Origin: Haloarcula ordinaria
GTDB lineage: Archaea > Halobacteriota > Halobacteria > Halobacteriales > Haloarculaceae
Direction of reading: 5' to 3'
NCBI RefSeq assembly: GCF_029338275.1
Contig: NZ_CP119789.1
Coordinates: 2,852,001 to 2,916,000 of the forward strand
Length of the DNA: 64,000 nucleotides
Shown: piece by piece, positions 53,795 to 61,735 of the stretch
Layout of the letters: each line of letters starts with the position of its first letter
How positions within the stretch are numbered: position 1 is the stretch's first letter
Notes under the pieces: generated by a model
Told to the model about the DNA's origin: nothing
The model's database searches: none
What the model saw: the letters and a program-made list of their open reading frames with translations, nothing else
Position numbers and translations under genes: made by a program

Positions 53795-54542
53795 TATATC
53801 GGACAAATCAGTGTACTGGCTTCATATTTTTCATTCCCTTACTACACCGTATGGCCCAAAGATATCTGAATTGGAGATCCGGTGAAAACACCGGTCCTCT
53901 CAGGGAGTGATACTCATCGAATGCATTTCCAAACGACCTGTTATCGCTGGGCTCATCGATATTCCGCTTGTCGGGGTCGCTCCTTCAACAAAGCCACCTC
54001 TGCTACTCTGGGTATATATGCTCTTTCAGAGTTGGATCCGACCTCAATCATTTCGTGATCGCACAGATTGATCGCGGTGACCGGACGAATCTTATACATT
54101 ATCTCCAAAAACCGTCACGTGTTTCTGTGAAGCAGGCCACTCTTTTTGAGAGCAGGGATATCTGACGAGACAAACGCCTGCTCAGCTATCTCATCGAGGC
54201 ATACTTGCCGCACTCCTGTTGCACCGTTAATACGTACTGGGAGCTTGTGTCAACAGTCACAGTCTACACGCATCTCTTGACCGATTTCTACTCTGATATA
54301 CGAACCAAAAATAAGGCTCTGTTGAACCCTCTTGCAGTCGTACGGTTTCGTATTGTAGCGGATTCTATGGTGTCGGTCACGACCGGGCAGTAGAGACGTC
54401 TCCCGGTGTCAGTTTAGAAGGAATATAATAGAGCCGAAATTAGCATATCCAGCGTAATAAATGATGATCGTTGCATCGAATATCCGATAGTCTGGGTAAC
54501 AGTATCTTTATTTTCCTGTTAATCACACGATTAGGCGAACGA
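53795..54542. other. 748-base interval with no supported gene
   Basis: AT-richer than the core. Open frames are short and broken. A sequence GGCTCTGTTGAACCCT (about 54316-54331) resembles the left end of the IS5-type element at 60727 (GGCTCTGGTGAATCAC), so old IS debris is likely. A minus-strand frame of about 48 codons (MYKIRPVTAINLCDHEMIEV) is too short to call. Confidence 0.4.
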
Positions 54543-55454
54543 ATGGCCGAATCATCTCAGACAGCTAATCCAGTCTCGATAACTACCGGCCTGCTTCGGG
54601 AAATCCGACCCTGGCAATGGTACAAGCAGAGCGTGATGTTTCTAGGTATCATCTTCTCGAAGAATTTGCTCAACGCTGAGGCTTGGATCAGTCTCCTGTT
54701 TGGTGTCGTCGCATTTACTTCTGTCAGCGGTACTACGTATATCTTCAATGACATCAACGATCTCGAAGAGGACCGTAATCATCCTGAAAAACAACATAGG
54801 CCGATTGCGAGCGGCCAAACTCCAGTCCCGGTTGCTGTTGTCTTCGGTGCTTTCTTAGCGCTTGTGGGCCTCAGTGCCGCGTATAGTTTGGGCCCGCTGT
54901 TCCTTGCGGTGTTGCTCGCCTACCTCAGTCAAAATGCGCTCTATTCGCTCTACCTGAAACATGTCGTATTCGTCGACGTCCTCATCGTCGCAATCGGATT
55001 CGTTTTACGCGCTATTGCGGGCGTTATCGCTATCGATGTCGTCCTAAGCCCGTGGTTGATCGTCACTACGTTCCTTCTGGCGTTAGTTCTCGCGCTTGGA
55101 AAACGACGCAACGAACTGGAAGTCTCACCCAATCCTGAGGACTCCCGCGATGTGCTGGGCAAGTACTCGAAACAGAATATGGATCAGCTTCTCGTGATGA
55201 CAATGGCAACGTTACTAATGGCGTACTCCCTATACTCGTTTTCTCGCACGAGTCCTGCGATGCTGGCGACACTTCCGTTCGCGTTCTTCGGCGTGTTTCG
55301 CTACCACCATCTCGTCCATACGACCAACATCGCCGGTCAACCAGAGTACCTGTTCACTGATCGGCCGTCAGTCGTGAACCTCATTCTCTGGGGTGTGGTT
55401 GCTATCGCTATCCTGTACAACGTCCCTGAGATCGCTATCGAGGTGATACGGTGA
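54543..55454 (+). CDS. decaprenyl-phosphate phosphoribosyltransferase-like UbiA prenyltransferase
   Basis: 303 residues, about nine membrane helices. The signature YIFNDINDLEEDRNHPEKQ followed by HRPIASGQ is that of the DPPR-synthase branch of UbiA (Asp-rich metal site ND..D.E.D, then RPIASG). LKHVVFVDVLIVAIGFVLRAIAG and SPWLIVTTFLLALVLALGKRRNEL are also family-specific. In mycobacteria this enzyme joins 5-phosphoribosyl diphosphate to decaprenyl phosphate. In an archaeon the acceptor would be dolichyl phosphate. ATG at 54543 fits the family; overlaps the next gene by four bases. Confidence 0.9.
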   Translation: MAESSQTANPVSITTGLLREIRPWQWYKQSVMFLGIIFSKNLLNAEAWISLLFGVVAFTSVSGTTYIFNDINDLEEDRNHPEKQHRPIASGQTPVPVAVVFGAFLALVGLSAAYSLGPLFLAVLLAYLSQNALYSLYLKHVVFVDVLIVAIGFVLRAIAGVIAIDVVLSPWLIVTTFLLALVLALGKRRNELEVSPNPEDSRDVLGKYSKQNMDQLLVMTMATLLMAYSLYSFSRTSPAMLATLPFAFFGVFRYHHLVHTTNIAGQPEYLFTDRPSVVNLILWGVVAIAILYNVPEIAIEVIR

Positions 55455-56089
55455 AACAGTACGACTTACAGGTGCATACCGATGCCTCACCCTGTTCTCG
55501 CGCCGCACCTGCCGATGTTGTAGAGGCGGCTACTGAAGCGGCCCTGGATGGGATCGCCATTACGAACCACGATACGCTCGCGGGATACGACGAAGTCGCC
55601 GACTGTGCGCCCCCCAACCTCACGGTGATACCTGGCGTTGAGGTAACGACGACACAGGGGCATCTCCTTGCATTATTCGTTGAGGAGGAACCACCGCAGT
55701 CCGACCCGCTCACCGTTATTGAGAAAATCCATAACCAGAATGGACTCGCTATCCTCTCCCATCCATTCGATCGCTTCCGGGAATACTACGAGACAGATCT
55801 TGACACGATTGCGTCACAAGTTGACGCCGTTGAAACCCAAAACTCACGCTGTTTGTTTCCGCGATTTAATCGCCGGGCCCGAGAGTTCGCAAACCAGCAC
55901 GACTTGGCAATCACGGGAGGTAGTGATGCACACTTCCCGATGGAAGTCGGCCGGTCTACAACAGTATGTGACCAACCCCTTCCGGAAGCGATCCAGTCCC
56001 GATCAACCCAAACAGCGGGACGAGGCGGTTACTTGTCGGGCCATACTGCGACAAAACTGAACGACTTGCTCAAGACGGTGAATCTCTGA
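55451..56089 (+). CDS. PHP-domain phosphoesterase
   Basis: 212 residues, GTG start at 55451 coupled to the UbiA stop (GTGA). PHP metal sites: QVHTDASPCS (HxD), ITNHDTLAGY, IPGVEVTTTQGHLLAL, ILSHPFDRFR, ETQNSR and GGSDAHFPMEVG. PHP enzymes include histidinol-phosphatase and other metal phosphatases. Position suggests removal of the 5-phosphate from the lipid-linked phosphoribose, a job done by a different family in mycobacteria (inference). Confidence 0.85.
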   Translation: MKQYDLQVHTDASPCSRAAPADVVEAATEAALDGIAITNHDTLAGYDEVADCAPPNLTVIPGVEVTTTQGHLLALFVEEEPPQSDPLTVIEKIHNQNGLAILSHPFDRFREYYETDLDTIASQVDAVETQNSRCLFPRFNRRAREFANQHDLAITGGSDAHFPMEVGRSTTVCDQPLPEAIQSRSTQTAGRGGYLSGHTATKLNDLLKTVNL

Positions 56090-57069
56090 TGAGCGTACTC
56101 ACAACGATTAACCGCGCCGTTCGCCGCCACGGTCTCTGGGTAACCGCGCTCCTAACGGTTGCCGTATTCTTCGGGCTGTTCATTATCGGGGATAGTTCAA
56201 AGGTCGTGTCGGCACTGCTTGCGGTTGAGCGATGGCGGATCGCTGTTGTGTTTGTCCTTGTCACGCTCAGTTACGGCATTCGGTTTCTCAAATGGGACTA
56301 TTATTTCCGTCACTTGGGAATCGACATTCCCCCGAAAACGAGTCTGATTGTGTTCTTTAGTGGTCTAATGATGATCGTGACCCCCGGCAAGGCTGGGGAG
56401 GTATGGAAAGCGTGGTTCCTCCGTGATCTTGATGGGGTTCCAGTTAGCCAGACTGTGTCTGTCGTCGGAGGTGAACGTGTTACTGATCTAATCGCTCTAT
56501 CTGCGTTCGCGTTGCTTGGTCTCTTGATTTACCAGCGGTCATCAATTGTACTTATTGGTATGATCTTGCTCTTCCTGGTCGGGATTAGTGTCCTTCAGTG
56601 GCAGTCATTTTGTCTCCGTGTGTTGGGATGGGTAGAGAAGGTTCCAGTCGTCAGCTCATATGCGACCGAGTTGGAGGCGTTCTATGAAAACACGTACACA
56701 CTGTTTCAGTTGCGACCGCTCAGTATCGCGTTCATCATCAGCCTAATTGCGTGGGGCTTGGAAGGAGTCGCTCTGTGGGTGGTATTGAGCGGGTTTAGTT
56801 CGCAGGCGACACTCCTCACCGCTTTGTTCGTGTTTGGTTTGGGATCAGTAGTTGGGGCGGCCAGTCTCCTTCCTGGTGGTTTGGGCGCCACCGAAGCCAG
56901 TATGGTCGGGATGCTCGTCGTTTTGGGCTACACCCAGACAATCGCTGTGAGTGCGACGGTGATTATCCGGGTTGGCACCCTCTGGTATGGTGCGATACTC
57001 GGCACGTGTGTATTCGTCATCTATCGGTTTGTGACTGGTCATGTCGGGACCACCCAGTCCACGGACTAG
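56089..57069 (+). CDS. flippase-like LPG-synthase-TM (UPF0104) membrane protein
   Basis: 326 residues with about eight helices, family PF03706. Characteristic TPGKAGEVWKAWFLRD loop (residues about 98-113), GGERVTDLIALSAFALLGLL, and GLGSVVGAASLLPGGLGATEASMVGMLVVLGY. Archaeal members are suspected flippases or accessory proteins of lipid-linked sugars. One base overlap with the PHP gene makes a three-gene operon. Its stop overlaps that of the convergent VTT gene in a shared CTAG (57066-57069). Confidence 0.88.
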   Translation: MSVLTTINRAVRRHGLWVTALLTVAVFFGLFIIGDSSKVVSALLAVERWRIAVVFVLVTLSYGIRFLKWDYYFRHLGIDIPPKTSLIVFFSGLMMIVTPGKAGEVWKAWFLRDLDGVPVSQTVSVVGGERVTDLIALSAFALLGLLIYQRSSIVLIGMILLFLVGISVLQWQSFCLRVLGWVEKVPVVSSYATELEAFYENTYTLFQLRPLSIAFIISLIAWGLEGVALWVVLSGFSSQATLLTALFVFGLGSVVGAASLLPGGLGATEASMVGMLVVLGYTQTIAVSATVIIRVGTLWYGAILGTCVFVIYRFVTGHVGTTQSTD

Positions 57070-57722
57070 CTCTTGGTCAGCCTCTCAGTCATCAATTGGT
57101 AAAGCGGTCGAGCTACCAGGAGAACCGTACAAATACTGACGAGCAGCAGGAACTCAAGCTTGATTGGTTGTGCCATCCCTGAAGAAAAACTTCGGAGTGA
57201 CTGTCCAATATTGACATAGAGTATTGCCCAAGGTAACTCACCAATCAGTGTACCGAGCGTAAACGCCCATCCGGAGACTCCGGCGAGTCCCGCGCCGATA
57301 GAGATGCCATCCGCAGGTGCCGGAGACAACCGGGCGGCGATCATCCCGCGAAGCTCACCCGTCCTAGTCACGACTGTCTCACCCGCATTTGAGAGACGAG
57401 CAATATAGCTGTTTCTCTCGCTGAAATAGTCTGCGAGCAGGAATGGTGGCACACACGTCATCCAAGTGCCGAGTAACACAAGCGGTACCCCATAAGGGGA
57501 GCCCACAAGATACCCAAGGAATACTGATGCAATACTGAGTGGCCAGAGGACAAACGGGCGAACCAGATAGAAGACGCTCACACCACTGGCAACAAGGAGC
57601 CACCCGGAATTGTCGAGGTGCTCAAAGAAATCAGTTGGTGAGTACCACCAGTGGGCACCGATAACGAAAACAAGACCAACGACAGGTATTATCTGGAGCG
57701 TTCCTCTTCGCCAAGCCGGCAT
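57066..57722 (-). CDS. VTT-domain (TVP38/DedA-like) membrane protein
   Basis: 218 residues, about six helices. VTT signature LGTWMTCVPPFLLADYFSERN and RLSPAPADGISIGAGLAGVSGWAFTLGTLIGELPWAILYVNIG. Start MPAWRRG at 57722; a GTG one codon before is possible. DedA-type VTT proteins are implicated in recycling polyprenyl phosphate in bacteria; the same role here is inferred from the neighbours. Confidence 0.85.
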   Translation of the reverse strand: MPAWRRGTLQIIPVVGLVFVIGAHWWYSPTDFFEHLDNSGWLLVASGVSVFYLVRPFVLWPLSIASVFLGYLVGSPYGVPLVLLGTWMTCVPPFLLADYFSERNSYIARLSNAGETVVTRTGELRGMIAARLSPAPADGISIGAGLAGVSGWAFTLGTLIGELPWAILYVNIGQSLRSFSSGMAQPIKLEFLLLVSICTVLLVARPLYQLMTERLTKS

Positions 57723-57968
57723 CACTCTCGAATATGAACGAGACAGAGTAAAGAATACCGATGCCGAATGCCTCCCGGCGGACGAGGTTGCGGCCCGTCA
57801 CGACAAACACGTACGCCGGATACACACAAGTATTGAGACACAGATGGGAGACTCAGAGAAGCCAGTGGGCGAGACGACACCGGATTAGTCGCTGTCTTCG
57901 AGCTACCGCTGCGCTCCGAAGACCGTCAAGTCAGGTTCTGGAGCGCCCCCGCCCGGATGGCTTCCGAC

Positions 57969-58295
57969 TTAGACAATTGCTGGAGTATCTAATATAGCGC
58001 CCACGAGGACGGCACACTCGTCGGCTTCGGGAGTACGCACGATCTTGACCGACGGTTGGGGAGCCATATCCACGTCTACGACCTGAGGCCATTCCAGCAG
58101 CGGATTTGTCTGCCAGACAGGGAGATGGAGGACGCGCAGGGCATCACTCCTGGCGCCGTCGAAGACAGCAGCAGTTGTGTGGCTGTCTTCGCTGGTGACC
58201 ATATCATCGCGGTCCGGCTCGCCAACGATGTTGCGGAGCTGAGAATCACGTGCGAACTCCGGAAAGAGGTCTTTTACGACGCCGTGCCAGCCCAT
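57969..58295 (-). pseudogene. unassigned protein remnant
   Basis: In the 659-base interval 57723-58381 the minus frame QSESEIYSLDVLMGWHGVVK then DLFPEFARDSQLRNIVGEPD, VTSEDSHTTAAVF, VLHLPVWQTNPLLEWPQVVD and KIVRTPEADECAVLVGAI reads like real protein for about 120 codons with a TAG upstream near 58330. No start or full domain. I cannot name the family. The remaining 57723-57968 shows nothing. Confidence 0.35.
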
Positions 58296-58381
58296 CAGGA
58301 CATCCAGGGAATATATCTCGGACTCCGACTGCTACGCATAGGTCAACACCGGCACGCTCGTTTGGGGCGTCAACGCGCTCA

Positions 58382-59605
58382 CTAAGACGCTGAGTTCACT
58401 GCCGTAGTGCTGACCTTCTCCACATTCCTAATCAAATAGAGGAATAGAAGATACTGCGCTACCAGTACTGAGATTCCCACGTGGTTTCCGAATATGATCA
58501 TCATCGCGTGTTCAAGCGGTCTGGACAATTGAATCCCGGCAAGGGCTACGATCCCAACTAAGGGTTCGATTCCTCGGTCAGAGGCCAACAGGAGCAGTAG
58601 TGGGAGTGCGAAGAATACGCTGTGGTGGTACCAGATGATAGGGGAGAAGATGGCCATCCCAACGACGAATGTCGAGAACGTGACGACAAGAGTCGCTCGT
58701 GATTCCTGACCTCTGCTGAGGCGTTGGATGCCGATAGCGAGGAGTGGGACAACGACAATAGATTTCTGTAGAAGGGGCGCCCCAGTTTGAAACTCGGGTG
58801 TAGCTTGGAGGGATGTTCCGATTGCGGCATCGAGGTAGCCTAGGATGGACGGGAGACTCTGATTCCACACACTGACATGAACGCCGATTCCTCCGATCTC
58901 TCCGAGTCGCTGGACAAATTGGACGATGATTGACGGAAAGAAGACAAGCATGGAGATGGCGGTTGTTACCGCGAGGGTGGCGATTGCACTTGTGACGACT
59001 CGCCAGCGGCGGATGACGAGAAAATAACCGATCACCAGCAGTGGGGAGGTCTTCATCGTCACGGCAATTCCGAGCGAGGCACCAGCGAGATACGGCCGTT
59101 CGTGCAGAACCAAAAAAAGTGTCACCACCAGCGCCAAGGCCGCAAATGTGTTTATCTGACCGATGTGTATCGTCTCGAGGAACGGGCCAAAGCTGAGGCT
59201 CAGGATGCAACTCAGCGCAAGTCGGCTGGAATCCATATCCGGTGCGACGATACGCAGTGAGAGTCCAACCGTCATGGCCCACGCCGCGGCACTGCCAACG
59301 CTCCAGAAAATAAGAGCTGGCGTTGAGGGCATCAAGGCGACTCCCGCAACCAGTATCAACGCGAACGGATGGTAGATGAAGCTCTGGCCTATCGCCGGTG
59401 ATTCGTACGGGTTCTGCCCATTGACCGCATCGTGATACGCATCGTAGTAGAGACTGAAATCGTGACCGGGCGGCCAGTTGTTCGCGACGATTGCCAGCCA
59501 GTACTCGCTATAGATACCAACCAATACGAAGATGAACAGCGCGACGGCAATCACTCCCCTCCGGCGTGCGATTCTCGTGATTGTGCCGTGTATAGCAGAT
59601 GACAT
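58382..59605 (-). CDS. GT87-like (DUF2029) membrane glycosyltransferase
   Basis: 407 residues, 10-11 helices, GT-C fold. Features: first-loop acidic pair in PGHDFSLYYDAYHDAVNGQNPYE, IYHPFALILVAGVAL, GQINTFAALALVVTLFLVL, MKTSPLLVIGYF, and WYHHSVFFALPLLLLLASDR. This is the DUF2029/GT87 pattern. GT87 enzymes use polyprenyl-phosphate sugars on the outer face. 9 bases after the next upstream gene, so in an operon with it. Confidence 0.88.
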   Translation of the reverse strand: MSSAIHGTITRIARRRGVIAVALFIFVLVGIYSEYWLAIVANNWPPGHDFSLYYDAYHDAVNGQNPYESPAIGQSFIYHPFALILVAGVALMPSTPALIFWSVGSAAAWAMTVGLSLRIVAPDMDSSRLALSCILSLSFGPFLETIHIGQINTFAALALVVTLFLVLHERPYLAGASLGIAVTMKTSPLLVIGYFLVIRRWRVVTSAIATLAVTTAISMLVFFPSIIVQFVQRLGEIGGIGVHVSVWNQSLPSILGYLDAAIGTSLQATPEFQTGAPLLQKSIVVVPLLAIGIQRLSRGQESRATLVVTFSTFVVGMAIFSPIIWYHHSVFFALPLLLLLASDRGIEPLVGIVALAGIQLSRPLEHAMMIIFGNHVGISVLVAQYLLFLYLIRNVEKVSTTAVNSAS

Positions 59606-59614
59606 CGCTAGTGA

Positions 59615-60643
59615 TTATTCATCAGTCCCGTATTTGGGGAGTAACCACTCTGCACCGAGCCCAGCCAGAATCGCGAGACCCGGGAGAATTAACAGCCAGT
59701 AGTGCCGGTACACCCGTACCAGTAGTGCGCTCCCCAGCGTGGTTGTCAGGGCTACCCCTAACCAGCCGACTGCAGGGGACGCCCGGCGGGCCGATAGCAG
59801 ATGTGCCGCGCCGATTGTCGCGAATACAAGTTGGAACGTATAGACGCTGATCCGCTCGTTCAACAGCTGTACGTACCGCCCTGGAGCCTTCAGCAGTGAG
59901 CCGCTGGTCTGAAATTGCGACTCCGCCACAGCGTACGCTGGCGTCGCGAACATGGTCTGTCGGACCGCCGCAACTGACGCGCTAAGCCCCCAAATCAGAC
60001 CGACGATCACGTACCCCGCAATCGCTGTGCCCAGTGCAAGTCCCCCGATTGTCACGACGGCGCGGTAGTCGTGCCGGCGCCACTCCCACCAAGCTACTGC
60101 CGGCGCTGCCAGAAGTAGATGCTGGGCTATCAGGAACCCCAGTCCGTAGAGCAGCCCGCTCCGAGAAGGACGATTAGCAGTGAGCCCCGCGGTCAGCAGG
60201 GCCAGTGCGACTATCTTGTTGTTAATGAAGCCGTTCGTCATCCACACAATACCAAGGGCAAGCGAGAAGCTGGCGACGACCGTTGCTGCCGGACGCAGTT
60301 CCGCCTTGACGAGTCTGTGCGTGTTCCATACCAGGGCAGCGCCTCCCACCCCGACCACAGCGAGCATCACCAGGAAGGGGACAGGCGTCGCGGCGGCGAC
60401 GATGACTACGGCCTCCCAGAGTGGTGGCTTATTATCGGGGACTTGGGCGTAGAGAGCCATCCCCGCGAGCACATCGTCCCCGATCTGCGCCCACACTTGT
60501 GCGTCATGGACAAACTCCCGACCTGAAAACCGGAACACGACGTACCTGTATATCGAGATGAACGCGATGACGCCGGCCAGCAACATCGCAATCAGGCGAC
60601 TGACGGTCTCATCAACGATCCCACACTCCCACTCTCGGTTCAT
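59615..60643 (-). CDS. GT-C-like membrane glycosyltransferase (GT39/83 type)
   Basis: 342 residues from MNREWECGIVDETVS, about ten helices. First-loop motif FVHDAQVWAQIGDDVLAGMALYAQVPDNKPPLWEA carries the Asp and the DNKPP motif found in dolichyl-phosphate-sugar-dependent transferases of the ArnT/Pmt group. C-terminal VYRHYWLLILPGLAILAGLG. First gene of a two-gene unit with the GT87-like gene. Confidence 0.8.
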   Translation of the reverse strand: MNREWECGIVDETVSRLIAMLLAGVIAFISIYRYVVFRFSGREFVHDAQVWAQIGDDVLAGMALYAQVPDNKPPLWEAVVIVAAATPVPFLVMLAVVGVGGAALVWNTHRLVKAELRPAATVVASFSLALGIVWMTNGFINNKIVALALLTAGLTANRPSRSGLLYGLGFLIAQHLLLAAPAVAWWEWRRHDYRAVVTIGGLALGTAIAGYVIVGLIWGLSASVAAVRQTMFATPAYAVAESQFQTSGSLLKAPGRYVQLLNERISVYTFQLVFATIGAAHLLSARRASPAVGWLGVALTTTLGSALLVRVYRHYWLLILPGLAILAGLGAEWLLPKYGTDE

Positions 60644-60715
60644 TAAGCGTATGCTCTCTCCCGGAGACAAAAATCCGACGCATGGTCCCCGGGTGACTCG
60701 ACCTCAACCGTGGAA

Positions 60716-61669
60716 TTACTTCAATTGGCTCTGGTGAATCACTGGACTGCGCTGGTTTCTACCGTTAGAACTAGTGGAATGAAGCGGAAAATCGCCGATG
60801 TTTTATGTCGAAAATTTCCCGCTTCACGAGCAAAGTCGTCCAGTTAGCTAAAAATGCTGTTGGTGAGCGAGACGAAGTCGCCGCCCCCGAAGGGGGTGGC
60901 GGCTTCGCCGAGTATGCGGTGGTGTCGCTGCACTGTCTGCGGGTTCACCTGGAGAAATCCTACCGGGAAACACTTGATTTGCTAAGCGAGATGCCACAAA
61001 TTCTCAGGAAGATCGGCCGCGTTAAGGCCGATCTCCCTGACCACTCCACGCTAGTCAAGTGGTTTGATAGAATCAAGACAGCGCTCTGGCGAGTGCTGCT
61101 GCACCTTTCGGCGCAGGAGCACGAGCCATCCGGTCACGCCGCCATCGACGCGACGTTCTTCGACCGAGAAAACGCTAGCAAGCACTACTGTCGTCGGACG
61201 GATTACCGGGTTCAGACGCTCAAAGCGACAGCTCTCGTCGGCACAGAAAGTCAAGCCATTCTGGACGTTCACTGTACGACCGAGAAACGCCACGACACAC
61301 AGCTCGGCTGTCAGGTCGCCCGCCGCAACGCGGACGACCTCGCAAGCCTCGTCGCCGACAAAGGCTACGACTGATGGAGTTGCGCGAAAAACTCCGTGAA
61401 GAGAGCGTGAGGCCGCTGATCAAACATCGTGAGTTCCGGCCCATCGATCACGCGCACAACGCGCGGATCGATGGGATACCGCCAACGAGCGATGTGTGAA
61501 ACCGCCTTCTCGACGATCAAGCGCACGCTCGGCGTCGCCGTGCGTGCGCGAACTTGGTACGGTGAATTTCGTGAACTCTTTCTGATGTGTACGGTTCACA
61601 ACATCAGGCAATCTCAAAAACAGTGAAATCAAGCTACGTCTGGCGATTCACCACGGCCCAATGAAGTAA
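60716..61669 (+). mobile_element. IS5-type insertion sequence, degenerate
   Basis: 954 bases. Imperfect terminal inverted repeats: left TTACTTCAATTGGCTCTGGT followed by GAATC, right (reverse) TTACTTCATTGGGCCGTGGT followed by GAATC. No clear target duplication was found. It lies between glycosyltransferase genes and holds one broken transposase gene. Confidence 0.75.
60805..61626 (+). pseudogene. IS5-family transposase, two frameshifts
   Basis: First frame 60805-61374 (MSKISRFTSKVVQLAKN start; DDE Asp in HAAIDATFFDREN and Asp in SLVADKGYD). One base is lost at 61374 (GACTG-ATGGAG; GGATGG expected), after which MELREKLREESVRPLIKHRE continues. A second shift near 61474 leads to YRQRAMCETAFSTIKRTLGV with the catalytic Glu and to the end at TGA 61624-61626. 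Restored length about 273 residues. Not active as written. Confidence 0.85.
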
Positions 61670-61735
61670 ATCCGATATTGGTCTACAATAGAAGCGATGA
61701 ATAGCAATTACCACCTGAGTCTCAGGGCTGGGTTG

